DNA of 64,000 nt from NCBI GenBank assembly GCA_947487835.1, contig CANKXX010000001.1:372001-436000 (forward strand), given 5' to 3'. Of this stretch, positions 53,144-62,852 are shown piece after piece. The stretch comes from an uncultured Microbacteriaceae bacterium. Lineage in GTDB: Bacteria > Actinomycetota > Actinomycetes > Actinomycetales > Microbacteriaceae. A program made the position numbers and the translations under genes. How positions within the stretch are numbered: position 1 is the stretch's first letter; every line of letters begins with the position of its first letter. A model generated the notes under the pieces. That model saw nothing but the letters and a program-made list of their open reading frames with translations. It was not told where the DNA came from and searched no databases.

Positions 53144-54409
53144 TCAGGGGCGAACGTGCCCCGCGCCACGCACCAGCCACTTGCTGCTCGTGAGCTCGCT
53201 GAGACCCATGGGACCACGGGCGTGCAGCTTCTGGGTGGAGATGCCCACCTCCGCGCCGAAGCCGAACTGGCCGCCGTCGGTGAAGCGGGTCGAGGCGTTG
53301 ACCATGACCACCGCGGAGTCGACCTCGGCGAGGAACCGCTCCGCGTTGGCATGGTCGTTCGTGATGATCGACTCCGTGTGGTGCGTGGAGTAGGTCGCGA
53401 TGTGCTCGAGCGCCTCGTCCAGCCCGTCGACGACGGCCACCGCGAGATCGAGCGTGTAGTACTCGGCGCGCCAGTCGTCCTCGGTCGCGGGCACCGCGGC
53501 CGGGAACAGCGCCCGGACGCGCTCGTCGCCGTGCACGGTCACGCCCGCATCCGCGAGGGCACCCAGCACGGGCGGCAGCAGGCGCTCCGCCGCGCGGGCG
53601 TGCACGAGCAGTGTCTCGAGCGCGTTGCAGACACTGGGGCGCTGCACCTTGGCGTTGCGGACGATGTCCACGGCCCAGTCCTCGGCCGCGCTCTCGTCGA
53701 GGAACACGTGCACGACGCCCGCGCCGGTCTCGATGACAGGCACGGTGGACTCGGCGACCACGGTGTTGATGAGGTCGGCGCTGCCGCGGGGCACGAGCAC
53801 GTCGACGAAGCCGCGGGCGCGCATGAGGCGGTTGGCGCCCTCCCGGCCGAAGTCGTCGACCGTCTGCACCGCATCCGACGGGAGGCCGACGGAGGCCAGA
53901 GCGTCCTGGATGAGCTCGACCAGCACGCGGTTCGTGTTCTCGGCGGCGCTGCCGCCGCGCAGCACGGCCGCATTGCCGCTCTTCAAAGCGAGCGACGCGA
54001 TGTCGATGGTCACGTTCGGCCGGGCCTCGTAGATCGCGCCGACGACGCCGAAGGGCACGCGCACCTGACTCAGCTTGAGCCCGTTGGGCAGGGTCTTGCC
54101 ACCGAGCACCTCACCGACCGGGTCCACGAGAGCGGCGATCTCGAGCACCGCGTCGGCGAGGGCGCCGAGGCGGGCCTCGTCGAGGGTGAGCCGGTCGAGC
54201 AGACCCGTTGACAGGCCCTTCTCGCGACCGTTCTCGAGGTCCTGCCGATTCGCGGGGGTGATCCGCTCGATGTTGCCGCGGACCGCATCCGCGATGGCCT
54301 GCAGGGCGCGGTTCTTCTGATCTGCGGTCGCCGTGGCGAGCACGGTGGACGCCGTCTTGGCGGCCTGCAGGCGCTCGTCGATGGAGGAGCGCACGAGGGT
54401 GTCGGACAT
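53144..54409 (-). CDS. proA: Gamma-glutamyl phosphate reductase
   Basis: Second step of proline synthesis, reducing gamma-glutamyl phosphate with NADPH. It has 421 residues. The catalytic cysteine is Cys261 in RPSVCNALETLLVHARAAER. Other family blocks are VRVPFGVVGAIYEARPNVTI, SGNAAVLRGGSAAENTNRVL and NASTRFTDGGQFGFGAEVGI. TAAAAT ends 6 nt before the ATG, so proA has its own leaderless promoter in addition to any readthrough from proB. Confidence 0.96.
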   Translation of the reverse strand: MSDTLVRSSIDERLQAAKTASTVLATATADQKNRALQAIADAVRGNIERITPANRQDLENGREKGLSTGLLDRLTLDEARLGALADAVLEIAALVDPVGEVLGGKTLPNGLKLSQVRVPFGVVGAIYEARPNVTIDIASLALKSGNAAVLRGGSAAENTNRVLVELIQDALASVGLPSDAVQTVDDFGREGANRLMRARGFVDVLVPRGSADLINTVVAESTVPVIETGAGVVHVFLDESAAEDWAVDIVRNAKVQRPSVCNALETLLVHARAAERLLPPVLGALADAGVTVHGDERVRALFPAAVPATEDDWRAEYYTLDLAVAVVDGLDEALEHIATYSTHHTESIITNDHANAERFLAEVDSAVVMVNASTRFTDGGQFGFGAEVGISTQKLHARGPMGLSELTSSKWLVRGAGHVRP

Positions 54410-54415
54410 ACCGGC

Positions 54416-54421
54416 ATTTTA
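54416..54421 (-). promoter_or_regulatory. -10 hexamer of proA (leaderless)
   Basis: TAAAAT on the minus strand, then GCCGGT, then ATG 54409. Spacing 6 nt. The closest match to TATAAT in this window. Confidence 0.55.
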
Positions 54422-54442
54422 GGCGCTGCACCCGGTCACCCT

Positions 54443-54526
54443 GTTCCGAATTCAGGCCGTGCTGCAACACGCCGTAGTTCGGAGGCCCCGGATGCGGCGT
54501 GTCGCCGCTGAGCCTGAATTCGGAAC
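54443..54526. repeat. Dispersed long-hairpin element, copy 2, between proB and proA
   Basis: 84 bp element. The outer arms are a perfect 15 bp inverted repeat, GTTCCGAATTCAGGC at 54443-54457 and its complement at 54512-54526. The inner stem is ACACGCCG/CGGCGTGT (54467-54474 with 54495-54502). About 70% similar to copy 1 at 39577-39662, with the same arm architecture. Confidence 0.85.
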
Positions 54527-54548
54527 GGCCGGGTCGCGAGGAGCGGGG

Positions 54549-55367
54549 CTACACCGAAGAGGAGACCGGCGTCGACACCGGGGCGGCGGCCGGGGCGGCG
54601 TCGAAGAACGTGCCGACCTGCCCGCCGGCAAGGGCCTCGCCCACCTGCGGCGTCCCGGCAAGCAGCACCGCGGCACCGGCCGACGTCGCCAGTCGCGCCG
54701 CTGCGACCTTGGTCGTCGCTCCACCGGTGCCGAGGCCGGTGCCCACGCTGCCGATCTTCACGCCGTGCAGCGCGTCGCCGTACGGCACGTGAGCGATGCG
54801 CTCCGCACCCGGTTCCAGCGGAGGCCGGGTGTACAGGGCGTCGACGTCGGACAGCAGCACGAGCAGGTCGGCGCCCACGAGCTGGGTGACGAGGGACGCG
54901 AGCCGGTCGTTGTCGCCGAACCGGATCTCGTGCGTCGCCACGGTGTCGTTCTCGTTGATGATCGGCAGGATCCGCAGTCCGAGCAGGCGGTGCAGCGCGC
55001 GCTTCGCGTTGCTGCGCGGCGTCGGGTGCTCCAGGTCGCCGGCCGTCAGGAGCACCTGACCGGCGACGATGTCGTACCGGTCGAGGCTGTCCTGGTAGCG
55101 GTAGATGAGCACGTTCTGCCCCACCGCCGCCGCGGCCTGCTGGGTGGCGAGGTCGTCCGGCCGGGAGTCGAGCTTCAGGTAGGGCATCCCCGTCGCGATG
55201 GCGCCGGAGGAGACGAGGATGACCTCGCTCCCCCGCCCGTGCAGCTCGGCGAGAGCGGTGACGAGGGGCTCGATCTGCCCCGCGTTGTCGCCGCTGATCG
55301 ACGAGGATCCCACCTTGACGACGACCCGGCGCGCAGCCGGGATGTCGCTACGACTGCGTACCGTCAT
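54549..55367 (-). CDS. proB: Glutamate 5-kinase
   Basis: First step of proline synthesis. It has 272 residues, so the amino-acid-kinase domain only, without the C-terminal PUA domain found in enterobacterial ProB. Motifs: [14 protein letters not shown] (13-26), [33 protein letters not shown] (about 134-153) and [20 protein letters not shown] (about 208-227). Its start lies inside the end of obgE (20 bp overlap), which argues for coupled expression. Confidence 0.95.
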   Translation of the reverse strand: MTVRSRSDIPAARRVVVKVGSSSISGDNAGQIEPLVTALAELHGRGSEVILVSSGAIATGMPYLKLDSRPDDLATQQAAAAVGQNVLIYRYQDSLDRYDIVAGQVLLTAGDLEHPTPRSNAKRALHRLLGLRILPIINENDTVATHEIRFGDNDRLASLVTQLVGADLLVLLSDVDALYTRPPLEPGAERIAHVPYGDALHGVKIGSVGTGLGTGGATTKVAAARLATSAGAAVLLAGTPQVGEALAGGQVGTFFDAAPAAAPVSTPVSSSV

Positions 55368-56862
55368 CGTCCGCCCAGAGGCCGGCCGCGCGCTCGCGCT
55401 CGAGCTCGGCCCGCGCCTCGGCCTTCGCGTCCATGCGCTCGGTGTAGGACTGGCGCCGCTTCACGTTCGTGCGGCGGCTCGACGGGTCGATGCGCGCATC
55501 CGTGCCGCGGGGGCTCGTGATGAGCTCGGCCGTGGAGCTGAGGGTGGGCTCCCAATCGAAGACGACGCCGTCCCCGGGGCCGATGATGACGGTGGAACCG
55601 GTCGAGGCACCGGCCCTGAAGAGCTCGTCCTCCACGCCCACCTTGGCGAGCCGGTCCGCGAGGAAGCCGACGGCCTCGTCGTTCGTGAAGTCGGTCTGCT
55701 GCACCCAGCGCTCGGGCTTGGTGCCGAGGATCCGGTACACGTTGCCGTAGGTGCCGCCCTCGACCCGCACGACGAAGCCCTGCTCGTCGACGGCTTTGGG
55801 CCGCAGCACGATGCGGGGAGCGACCGGGGCGAGCGCGCGCTCGGCACGGTCGGCCTCCACGAGCTCGGCAAGCGCGAAGGACAGCGACCGCAGGCCCTCG
55901 TGCGAGGCGGCCGAGATCTCGAATACGCGGTAGCCGCGGGACTCGAGCTCGGGCCGCACGAAGGAGGCGAGCTCCTTGGCGTCCGGCACGTCGACCTTGT
56001 TGAGCGCGATGAGCTGAGGGCGCTCGAGCAGCGGCAGCTGGCCCTCGGGCACCGGGTAGGCGGCGAGCTCGTGCAGGATGATGTCGAGGTCGGAGATCGG
56101 GTCGCGTCCCGGGTCGAGGGTGGCGCAGTCGAGCACGTGCAGCAGCGCGGTGCAGCGCTCCACGTGGCGCAGGAACTCGAGCCCGAGTCCCTTGCCCTCG
56201 CTCGCGCCCTCGATGAGGCCGGGCACGTCCGCGATCGTGTAGCGGGTCTCGCCCGCCTGCACGACGCCGAGGTTGGGGTGCAGGGTCGTGAAGGGGTAGT
56301 CCGCGATCTTCGGCTTCGCGGCGGACAGCGCCGCCACGAGGCTGGACTTGCCGGCCGAGGGGTAGCCCACGAGCGCGACGTCGGCGACCGTCTTCAGCTC
56401 GAGGACGACGTCGCCCTCCCAGCCGAGAGTACCGAGCAGCGCGAAGCCGGGCGCCTTGCGCTTCGTGGTCGAGAGCGCCGCGTTGCCGAGTCCGCCCTGG
56501 CCACCGGGGGCCGCGACGAACCGCATGCCGGGCTCGTCCATGTCGAGGAGCTCGTTGCCGTCGGCGTCCTTCACCACGGTGCCGACCGGCACGGGCAGCT
56601 CGAGGAGCTCGCCGTTCGCGCCGGCGCGGTGGTCGCCCATGCCGGGTCCGCCGTTGGACGACGAGCGGTGCGGCGCGCGGTGGTAGCCGAGCAGCGTCGT
56701 CACCTGCGCGTCACTGACGAGCACGATGTCGCCGCCGTGGCCGCCGTTGCCGCCGTCGGGTCCGGCCAGGGGCTTGAACTTCTCGCGTCGGACGGACACG
56801 CAGCCGTTCCCGCCGTTGCCCGCCCGGAGGTGGAGGGTCACTGTGTCGACGAAAGTCGCCAT
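55348..56862 (-). CDS. obgE: GTPase ObgE/CgtA
   Basis: Essential ribosome-associated GTPase. It has 504 residues: Gly-rich Obg domain (1-158; [20 protein letters not shown]), G domain with G1 [15 protein letters not shown] (about 164-178), G3 [17 protein letters not shown]4 NKVD, and the C-terminal OCT domain typical of Gram-positives ([40 protein letters not shown]). ATG 56862 is chosen over GTG 56874 because GAGGA has proper spacing only for it. It follows rplU-rpmA, the canonical order. Confidence 0.96.
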   Translation of the reverse strand: MATFVDTVTLHLRAGNGGNGCVSVRREKFKPLAGPDGGNGGHGGDIVLVSDAQVTTLLGYHRAPHRSSSNGGPGMGDHRAGANGELLELPVPVGTVVKDADGNELLDMDEPGMRFVAAPGGQGGLGNAALSTTKRKAPGFALLGTLGWEGDVVLELKTVADVALVGYPSAGKSSLVAALSAAKPKIADYPFTTLHPNLGVVQAGETRYTIADVPGLIEGASEGKGLGLEFLRHVERCTALLHVLDCATLDPGRDPISDLDIILHELAAYPVPEGQLPLLERPQLIALNKVDVPDAKELASFVRPELESRGYRVFEISAASHEGLRSLSFALAELVEADRAERALAPVAPRIVLRPKAVDEQGFVVRVEGGTYGNVYRILGTKPERWVQQTDFTNDEAVGFLADRLAKVGVEDELFRAGASTGSTVIIGPGDGVVFDWEPTLSSTAELITSPRGTDARIDPSSRRTNVKRRQSYTERMDAKAEARAELERERAAGLWADDDGTQS

Positions 56863-56932
56863 GGGGTTCCTCACCGTCCTTTCATTCGGGTGCGGCGAGC
56901 CGATGCTCGGCTACGCCAGCGGGTTAAGCACT

Positions 56933-56960
56933 GAACGGGCGGGCCGAAGCCCGCCCGTTC
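56933..56960 (-). terminator. rpmA terminator hairpin
   Basis: Perfect 12 bp stem GAACGGGCGGGC/GCCCGCCCGTTC with a 4 nt loop, 21 bp after the rpmA stop and before obgE. No U-run. It may attenuate rather than separate rplU-rpmA from obgE. Confidence 0.65.
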
Positions 56961-56981
56961 AGCAGAGGATCGAGAGCCGGG

Positions 56982-57239
56982 TCAGACCGCGGCTGCGACG
57001 ATGTTGACGACCTTGCGGCCGCCCTTGGTGCCGAACTGCACCGAACCCGCCTCGAGGGCGAACAGGGTGTCGTCCCCGCCACGGCCGACGCCGGCGCCGG
57101 GGTGGAAGTGGGTGCCGCGCTGACGGACGATGATCTCGCCCGCGTTGACGACCTCGCCACCGAAGCGCTTCACGCCGAGGCGCTGAGCGTTCGAGTCACG
57201 ACCGTTGCGAGTGGAGCTCGCTCCCTTTTTGTGTGCCAT
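56982..57239 (-). CDS. rpmA: 50S ribosomal protein L27
   Basis: 85 residues, a normal length. Starts [20 protein letters not shown], the mature-type N-terminus with no cleavable extension, followed by [20 protein letters not shown] and [14 protein letters not shown] precedes the ATG. Between rplU and obgE. Confidence 0.98.
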   Translation of the reverse strand: MAHKKGASSTRNGRDSNAQRLGVKRFGGEVVNAGEIIVRQRGTHFHPGAGVGRGGDDTLFALEAGSVQFGTKGGRKVVNIVAAAV

Positions 57240-57273
57240 GTCTTTATCTCTCTTCTAGTGACGCGGACGCGCG

Positions 57274-57582
57274 TTACGCGATGCTGGTGACCTTGACGCG
57301 CGTGAGCTCCTGACGGTGGCCCTGGCGCTTCTTGTAACCGGTCTTGTTCTTGAACTTCTGGATCACGATCTTGGGGCCGCGGAGGTCACCGAGGACCTCG
57401 GCTGTCACGGTGACGTTGGCCAGCGACGCGGCGTCCGACGTGATGTTCTCGCCATCGACGAGCAGCACGGCGGGAAGCTGCACGTTGCCGTCCTTGTCAG
57501 CCTTCTTGCGGTCCATCGTGACGATGGTGCCGACCTCGACCTTTTCCTGGCGGCCACCGGCGCGCACTACTGCGTAAACCAC
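57274..57582 (-). CDS. rplU: 50S ribosomal protein L21
   Basis: 102 residues from GTG 57582. [20 protein letters not shown] at the start and the C-terminal [20 protein letters not shown] are the L21 signatures. First gene of rplU-rpmA. The leader (57583 to about 57705) contains small hairpins such as GTCCT/AGGAC that may be an autoregulatory site, but no known L21 leader class is evident. Confidence 0.97.
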   Translation of the reverse strand: MVYAVVRAGGRQEKVEVGTIVTMDRKKADKDGNVQLPAVLLVDGENITSDAASLANVTVTAEVLGDLRGPKIVIQKFKNKTGYKKRQGHRQELTRVKVTSIA

Positions 57583-57704
57583 TTCTCGTACCTAATTTCT
57601 CTTGGGGTCCTGATGTAAAGGACATGCCGATCCTCGAACCGGAGAGTCCGATCGAGACGTCATGTCTCAACTCAAGGAAGTCTGCTGGCGTTTCCGTAGG
57701 CTCA

Positions 57705-57734
57705 ACCCAACGCACGCCAGCGGTCAACTTTACT
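57705..57734 (-). promoter_or_regulatory. Promoter of rplU-rpmA
   Basis: On the minus strand TTGACC followed after 18 bp by GAGCCT (17 bp gives TGAGCC), about 120 bp before rplU. The TTGACC-like -35 is good, the -10 only fair. The remaining part of the 57583-57849 gap shows no gene. Confidence 0.4.
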
Positions 57735-57837
57735 TGATCGAGGCTAGCCGGTCAAACCCGCTCCGCCGGGCAGTGGCGCCGCGTGTCGCGCACTCCGCAC
57801 GAGGCCGAGCGGGGCGCGCGGACGGCCCCATCGATTC

Positions 57838-57843
57838 TAGGAT
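57838..57843 (+). promoter_or_regulatory. -10 hexamer of the DUF4031 gene (leaderless)
   Basis: TAGGAT, then CTGACC, then ATG 57850. Spacing 6 nt. Confidence 0.5.
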
Positions 57844-57849
57844 CTGACC

Positions 57850-58116
57850 ATGACCGTGCTTCTCGACCGCCCGATGTGGCCGGCTCATGGCACGCTCTGG
57901 TCCCACCTCGTGAGCGACTCGACCCTCGACGAGCTGCACGCCTTCGCGGCGCGCACGGGCGTGCCGCGCCGGAGCTTCGACCTCGATCACTACGACGTGC
58001 CGCAGGAGCGGTACGACGAGCTGGTCGCCGCGGGCGCGCTGCCCGTGAGCAACCGCGAGCTCGTGACCCGGCTCGCCGCGAGCGGCCTCCGGGTACGGCA
58101 GCGGGACCGCCGCTGA
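57850..58116 (+). CDS. DUF4031 domain protein
   Basis: 88 residues, essentially one DUF4031 domain: TVLLDRPMWPAHGTLWSHLV near the start, DELHAFAARTGVPRRSFDLD and HYDVPQERYDELVAAGALPV, with a basic end. A conserved small actinobacterial protein of unknown function. Leaderless promoter. Convergent with the RNase E/G gene. Confidence 0.8.
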   Translation: MTVLLDRPMWPAHGTLWSHLVSDSTLDELHAFAARTGVPRRSFDLDHYDVPQERYDELVAAGALPVSNRELVTRLAASGLRVRQRDRR

Positions 58117-58167
58117 TCGCGACGGCCCCGCCCGCTTGTTCGAAGTCCCGGCTTCCGCCGGACCGGG

Positions 58168-61038
58168 CTACTCGCCCGTGGGGGGCAGGATCGGCGCGGA
58201 CAGCGTCGCCGTGCTCACCCGGCGGCTGCGCGAGCGGCCCTTACCGGGCTCCTTGGGCTCCGGCAGCGCGTCGAGCACGGAGCCGAGCAGCTGCTCCGCG
58301 TCCTGCCTGCTGACCTTCGGCGCCGAGTGGTGCGCCGGGGCGAGCGGGATGTCGAGGATGGCGACGGGCGTCTCGACCGGCGCATCGATCGACGACGCGG
58401 CGGTCTTCTCGGCCGCGTGTGCGTCGCTCGCCCCGGCCTCGCGTGCGGGGGCCGCGACGGGCTCGGGGCTGGTCACGGGCGCGGTGATCACCTCGGCGGT
58501 CAGACCCTGGGGGCTGCGACCGGAGGCCGACGCGCGGCGGCGTCCGCCGCGGCGGCTGCTTCCACCCTGCGGCGCCGAGGCGGCCGGGCTCTGCGGCTCG
58601 TCCTGAGCGGCAGCCGCGGGTGCCGAGGTGGTCGCGTCGCGCGTCGCGTCGGACGCGGATCCTGCCGACGACGCGGCGGGCTGCACGACGGGCTCCTCGA
58701 CGGCGACGTCGGGCACGGTCGGGTCCTCGACGTGCTTCTCGTGCTGCACGGCGATGGTGCTGGTCGCGATCTTCGCGAGCGCGTTGCGGGCGTCCTCGGT
58801 GATGGCGTGCGTGGTCTTGGGCGCGGGACCGGAGTCGGATCCGCGGCCCCCGTTGCCGTTGCCGCCGTTGCCGCCGTTCGAGCCGCCGGAGCCGGTGTTG
58901 CCCCCGTTGCCGTTGCCGTTGTTCGAGCCGGCGTTGCCGCCCTTGCCGCGGCGACGCCCGGTCATCTCGGGCTGCGGGGTCTGGCGGTGCTTGGTCACGG
59001 GGTCGTGGTGCACGATGATGCCGCGGCCGGCGCAGACCTCGCAGTTCTCGCTGAAGGACTCGAGCAGGCCGAGGCCCAGCTTCTTGCGCGTCATCTGCAC
59101 GAGACCGAGCGAGGTGACCTCGGCGACCTGGTGCTTCGTGCGGTCGCGGCTCAGGCACTCGAGCAGACGGCGCAGCACGAGGTCGCGGTTCGTCTCGAGC
59201 ACCATGTCGATGAAGTCGACGACGATGATGCCGCCGATGTCGCGCAGCCGCAGCTGGCGCACGATCTCCTCCGCGGCCTCGAGGTTGTTCTTGGTGACCG
59301 TCTCCTCGAGGTTGCCGCCGGATCCGACGAACTTGCCGGTGTTCACGTCGACGACCGTCATGGCCTCGGTGCGGTCGATCACGAGCGATCCACCGGAGGG
59401 CAGCCACACCTTGCGGTCGAGGGCCTTCTCGATCTGCTCGCTGATGCGGAACTGGTCGAACGCGTCGACCGAGCCCTCGTAGCGCTCGACCCGGTCGATC
59501 AGGTCCGGCGCCACGGAGCGCAGGTAGTTCTCGATGGTGGCCTGGGCGTCGTCCCCGGCGATCACGAGCTTCGTGAAGTCCTCGTTGAAGACGTCGCGGA
59601 TGATCTTGATGAGCAGGTCGGGCTCGCTGTGCAGCGAGTACGGCGCGGACTGGGTCTCGACCTGGCGCTGGATCTCGGCCCACTGCGACGTGAGGCGGTT
59701 CACGTCGAGGGTCAGCTGCTCCTCGGTGGCACCCTCGGCCGCCGTGCGCACGATGACGCCGGTGTTCTCGGGGAGCACCTCCTTGAGGATCTTCTTCAGC
59801 CGGGCGCGCTCGGTGTCGGGCAGCTTGCGGCTGATGCCGTTCATCGACCCGTTCGGCACGTAGACGAGGTAGCGGCCGGGCAGCGAGATCTGGCTGGTGA
59901 GGCGGGCACCCTTGTGGCCCACCGGGTCCTTCGTGACCTGCACGAGCACCTTGTCGCCCGGCTTCAGCGCGAGCTCGATGCGGCGCGGCTGGTTGCCGGT
60001 CTCGGCGGCGTCCCAGTCCACCTCGCCGGAGTAGAGCACCGCGTTGCGGCCGCGGCCGATGTCGACGAAGGCGGCCTCCATGCTCGGCAGCACGTTCTGC
60101 ACGCGGCCGAGGTAGACGTTGCCGATGAGCGACGCCTCCTGCGCGCGGGCGACGTAGTGCTCCACGAGCACGCCGTCCTCGAGCACGCCGATCTGGATGC
60201 GGTCGTCCTTCGAGCGCACGACCATGGTGCGGTCGACCGACTCGCGACGGGCGAGGAACTCGGCCTCGGTGACGACGGGGCGGCGGCGGCCGGCGTCGCG
60301 GCCGTCGCGACGGCGCTGCTTCTTGGCCTCGAGACGGGTCGAGCCCTTGATGCGCTGCGGCTCGGTGATGAGCTCGGGCTCGCGCTCGCGCGGGGTGCGC
60401 ACCTTGATGACGGTGTTCTCGGGGTCGTTGTCGCCCGAACGGTTCTCGTCGCCGGAACGGCGGCGCGAGCGGCGCCGCACGCGCGACACGTCCTCGTCGG
60501 GGGTGTCGCGGTCCTCGCGGACCCGGTCGTCGCGGACGCGGTCGTCGCGGACGCGGTCGTCGCGGTCCTCGATCTCGTCGCGGTCGTCGAAGTCGGTGCG
60601 GCCCCGGCGCAGCGGCGGGAGCGGCTGGATGTCCGGCGCCTGGAACAGCAGCGTCGTCGTGGAGAGGAGACGCGCGGGCAGCTTCTGCTGCTCGGGGGCG
60701 GAAGACCCGGTCTGGGCGCCCTGCTGGTCGCCTCCCCCGGTCGTCCCGGCCGTTCCCGCCGTCGTGGTGTCGTCCTGGTCCGCGTTCTCGAACGCGTCCT
60801 TCGTTGTGTCGTCCTGCACGGAATCATCCGCCTTCTTGGCTGGGGCGCCCTGCTCGAGGGCGCGCGTGTGGAGGTCGTCCGGGGCCGCGGGAGCCTGGCT
60901 CCCCTGCGTGCCCGGAACTCGGGGCGCCGCGCTGGCCTGCCCGTCCTCGTTCCGGGACTGCCCCGTCGACCGTCGTGCGGTCTTGCGTCCGAATAGCCGG
61001 GCGCGGAACCTTCCTACGTTCTCGTCTTTCTCCACCAC
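58168..61038 (-). CDS. rne: Ribonuclease E/G family protein
   Basis: Endoribonuclease for mRNA decay and rRNA processing. 956 residues. The N-terminal 260 are disordered and highly charged, with a VRDDR tandem repeat and arginine-rich RVRRRSRRRSG. The core (about 265-690) has the S1 domain (NVYLGRVQNVLPSMEAAFVD), catalytic aspartates in AMTVVDVNTG (near 563) and IIVVDFIDM (near 606), and the zinc-link CEVC near 665. A Gly/Asn linker and an Ala/Pro tail follow. The core lying between long disordered arms is the actinobacterial arrangement. Start GTG 61038 (or 61035). Confidence 0.93.
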   Translation of the reverse strand: MVEKDENVGRFRARLFGRKTARRSTGQSRNEDGQASAAPRVPGTQGSQAPAAPDDLHTRALEQGAPAKKADDSVQDDTTKDAFENADQDDTTTAGTAGTTGGGDQQGAQTGSSAPEQQKLPARLLSTTTLLFQAPDIQPLPPLRRGRTDFDDRDEIEDRDDRVRDDRVRDDRVREDRDTPDEDVSRVRRRSRRRSGDENRSGDNDPENTVIKVRTPREREPELITEPQRIKGSTRLEAKKQRRRDGRDAGRRRPVVTEAEFLARRESVDRTMVVRSKDDRIQIGVLEDGVLVEHYVARAQEASLIGNVYLGRVQNVLPSMEAAFVDIGRGRNAVLYSGEVDWDAAETGNQPRRIELALKPGDKVLVQVTKDPVGHKGARLTSQISLPGRYLVYVPNGSMNGISRKLPDTERARLKKILKEVLPENTGVIVRTAAEGATEEQLTLDVNRLTSQWAEIQRQVETQSAPYSLHSEPDLLIKIIRDVFNEDFTKLVIAGDDAQATIENYLRSVAPDLIDRVERYEGSVDAFDQFRISEQIEKALDRKVWLPSGGSLVIDRTEAMTVVDVNTGKFVGSGGNLEETVTKNNLEAAEEIVRQLRLRDIGGIIVVDFIDMVLETNRDLVLRRLLECLSRDRTKHQVAEVTSLGLVQMTRKKLGLGLLESFSENCEVCAGRGIIVHHDPVTKHRQTPQPEMTGRRRGKGGNAGSNNGNGNGGNTGSGGSNGGNGGNGNGGRGSDSGPAPKTTHAITEDARNALAKIATSTIAVQHEKHVEDPTVPDVAVEEPVVQPAASSAGSASDATRDATTSAPAAAAQDEPQSPAASAPQGGSSRRGGRRRASASGRSPQGLTAEVITAPVTSPEPVAAPAREAGASDAHAAEKTAASSIDAPVETPVAILDIPLAPAHHSAPKVSRQDAEQLLGSVLDALPEPKEPGKGRSRSRRVSTATLSAPILPPTGE
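60511..60570. repeat. 15 bp in-frame tandem repeat in the RNase E/G gene
   Basis: Four units of a GTCGTCGCGGACGCG-like 15-mer at 60511-60525, 60526-60540, 60541-60555 and 60556-60570, two of them identical. Each encodes VRDDR or a variant. In-frame copy-number change would alter the N-terminal charged arm. Confidence 0.8.
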
Positions 61039-61360
61039 TGCTGGTGCACTCCTAGACCGCTCCCGTTGGCCGCGCCATCGGTTGCGGTTACTCTCTCGCG
61101 TGCGTCCTGCGGTGCAGGAGCACTGATCCTTTTTCGGGATCCGCCTGCTGCGGGGGTCCCAAGCCTGTTTCGTTTCGTCGTGCTCTCGTGGTCCGTCACA
61201 ACCGCTCGGAACCCGGAAGTCGACACCGGCAATGCCTAAGTGGTCCGGTACCTGCCCGGAAAGACTCTCGTCGGGCCGTCACTCGCGGTGTGCCGACCAG
61301 CAGCCATTATCGCACGCCTTCCCAGTCGGGACGGATTCCGCCTGTGGCATACTCGCTCGC
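61039..61360. other. Divergent regulatory region between the RNase E/G gene and the VKOR gene
   Basis: 322 bp with no gene. On the RNase side there are hairpins such as GATCC/GGATC with an A-rich loop near 61127-61143, consistent with a long structured leader. RNase E autoregulates through its leader in E. coli, but here this is inference. On the VKOR side CATACT lies 7 nt before ATG 61361, an imperfect leaderless -10. Confidence 0.4.
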
Positions 61361-61969
61361 ATGTTGCCCGCGGCCGCCTCGAAGCGGCCCGTGGCATACG
61401 CCCTGATGCTGATTCTGACGGGCCTGGTGGGCGCGTACAGCTCCTTCGTGCTGGTGCTCGACCGCATCCAACTGCTGCGCAACCCGGGCGAGTCGCTCGG
61501 CTGCGACTTCAACCCTTTCGTGTCCTGCGGAGCCGTGATCGAGAGCTGGCAGGGCTCGCTGTTCGGGTTCCCCAACCCGCTCCTCGGCGTCGCCGGGTTC
61601 GTGGCGCCCGTCGCGGTGGGGCTGGGCCTGCTGGCCGGCGCCCGCTTCGCGCGCTGGTTCTGGGCGCTGTTCGTGCTGGGCCTCGCGCTGGCCTGGCTCT
61701 TCGTGACCTGGCTCTTCATCCAGACGGTCTTCTCCATCGGCACGCTCTGCCCCTGGTGCATGCTCGTCTGGGCCGTGACCATCCCGCTGTTCTGGATCTC
61801 GCTCGTCTACACCGCGGCCCGCGGGCTGACACCGACGCCGCGCCGCCTCCGCCGCTTGGCGGCCGCGGCCCTGCCCTTCACCTGGGTGATCGTGGTGGCG
61901 AACTACGCGGCCATCGTGCTGGTGATCCTCGCGGTGTTCCCCCGCCTGCCGCTCATCCTCTTCGGCTGA
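61361..61969 (+). CDS. Vitamin K epoxide reductase (VKOR) family protein
   Basis: Regenerates oxidised menaquinone-coupled disulfide-bond formation partners in the membrane. 202 residues with five membrane helices. Both conserved cysteine pairs are present: Cys48 and Cys56 in the loop GCDFNPFVSCGAVI, and Cys130-x-x-Cys133 in GTLCPWCMLVW at the quinone site. A partner DsbA-like protein is not adjacent. ATG 61361 is chosen over upstream in-frame starts because of the CATACT spacing and the family start. Confidence 0.9.
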   Translation: MLPAAASKRPVAYALMLILTGLVGAYSSFVLVLDRIQLLRNPGESLGCDFNPFVSCGAVIESWQGSLFGFPNPLLGVAGFVAPVAVGLGLLAGARFARWFWALFVLGLALAWLFVTWLFIQTVFSIGTLCPWCMLVWAVTIPLFWISLVYTAARGLTPTPRRLRRLAAAALPFTWVIVVANYAAIVLVILAVFPRLPLILFG

Positions 61970-62106
61970 CCTTCCCCGCGCTCCCCGCGCTCTCGTACTC
62001 CTGCCCAGGCAGCGGCATCGTGCGCAGGGTGAACCTGGGCAGGATGCCCCTGCCTGGGCAGGGGCGGGTGAGTAGGACGCGATCGGGAGGGGTGACACGG
62101 CCTCTG

Positions 62107-62121
62107 CTTTGTGTTACAAAG
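62107..62121. promoter_or_regulatory. Operator overlapping the promoter of the membrane protein-regulator-ABC operon
   Basis: Inverted repeat CTTTGT-GTT-ACAAAG. It overlaps a promoter with -35 GTGACA (about 62092-62097), 17 bp spacing and -10 TACAAA (62115-62120). The operon contains a winged-helix regulator, the probable ligand of this site. Upstream, 62031-62070 holds GC-rich hairpins (GCCCCTGCC/GGCAGGGGC) of unclear role. Confidence 0.6.
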
Positions 62122-62159
62122 TAGCCACCCCTGCAAAGCGCTTCACGAAGGAGAGTCGC

Positions 62160-62849
62160 ATGGCCGAGATCCCGGAAGCCCACGCCACCGCCGCCGCGCA
62201 GAACGCGCCCCGGATCGGGAGTGACCCGGACGAACCGACCCCGGCCGAGATGCTCGCCCTCCTCGAGAGCCAGCAGCGGCGGGTGGACTCCGCGCTGCTC
62301 GCCCCGATCCCCTGGCTCTACGGCATCTGGGGCACCGCCTGGCTCGTCGGGTTCCTCGTGCTGTGGTCCGCCTGGCCGGGCGGCAACCCGTGGTTCCGCA
62401 TCCCCGGAGCGGTCGCCGGGTGGACGTTCGCCCTCCTTCTCGCCGCCTCCGTCGTGGCCTCGGCCATCTTCGGCATGCGCATCAACGCCGGCGTCCGCGG
62501 CGCCTCCGACTTCCCGGGCGCCGTCTACGGCATCTCCTGGTCACTGTCCGGGTTCGCCTTCGCCGCCCTCGGCATCGGCCTCATCTCCAACGGGCTCTCC
62601 CCCGAGCTCGCCTCGGTCTACTTCCCCTCGGCCTACGGACTCATGGCGGGCACGCTGTACCTCGGCGGGGCCGCCCTGTGGCGCAGCCGTTCGCAGCTGG
62701 TGCTCGGGATCGTGCTCCTCGTCGTCGGATCCGTCGCGCCGTTCGCCGGCCAGCCCGGCAACAATCTGGTGCTGGCCATCGGCGGGGGCGGCTCCTTCCT
62801 GGTCGGCGCCGTGGTCACGGCCATCGGCCTGCGCCGCGCCCGGGGCTGA
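62160..62849 (+). CDS. Six-helix membrane protein, hypothetical
   Basis: 229 residues with AAGGAGAG before ATG 62160. A polar 45-residue N-terminus (EPTPAEMLALLESQQRRVDS) precedes about six membrane helices (WLYGIWGTAWLVGFLVLW; WTFALLLAASVVASAIFG; VYGISWSLSGFAFAALGIGL; and on to FLVGAVVTAIGL). Followed after 3 bp by a winged-helix regulator and then an ABC ATPase, a recurrent actinobacterial trio. Could be a permease-like or sensor component. Confidence 0.72.
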   Translation: MAEIPEAHATAAAQNAPRIGSDPDEPTPAEMLALLESQQRRVDSALLAPIPWLYGIWGTAWLVGFLVLWSAWPGGNPWFRIPGAVAGWTFALLLAASVVASAIFGMRINAGVRGASDFPGAVYGISWSLSGFAFAALGIGLISNGLSPELASVYFPSAYGLMAGTLYLGGAALWRSRSQLVLGIVLLVVGSVAPFAGQPGNNLVLAIGGGGSFLVGAVVTAIGLRRARG

Positions 62850-62852
62850 CGC

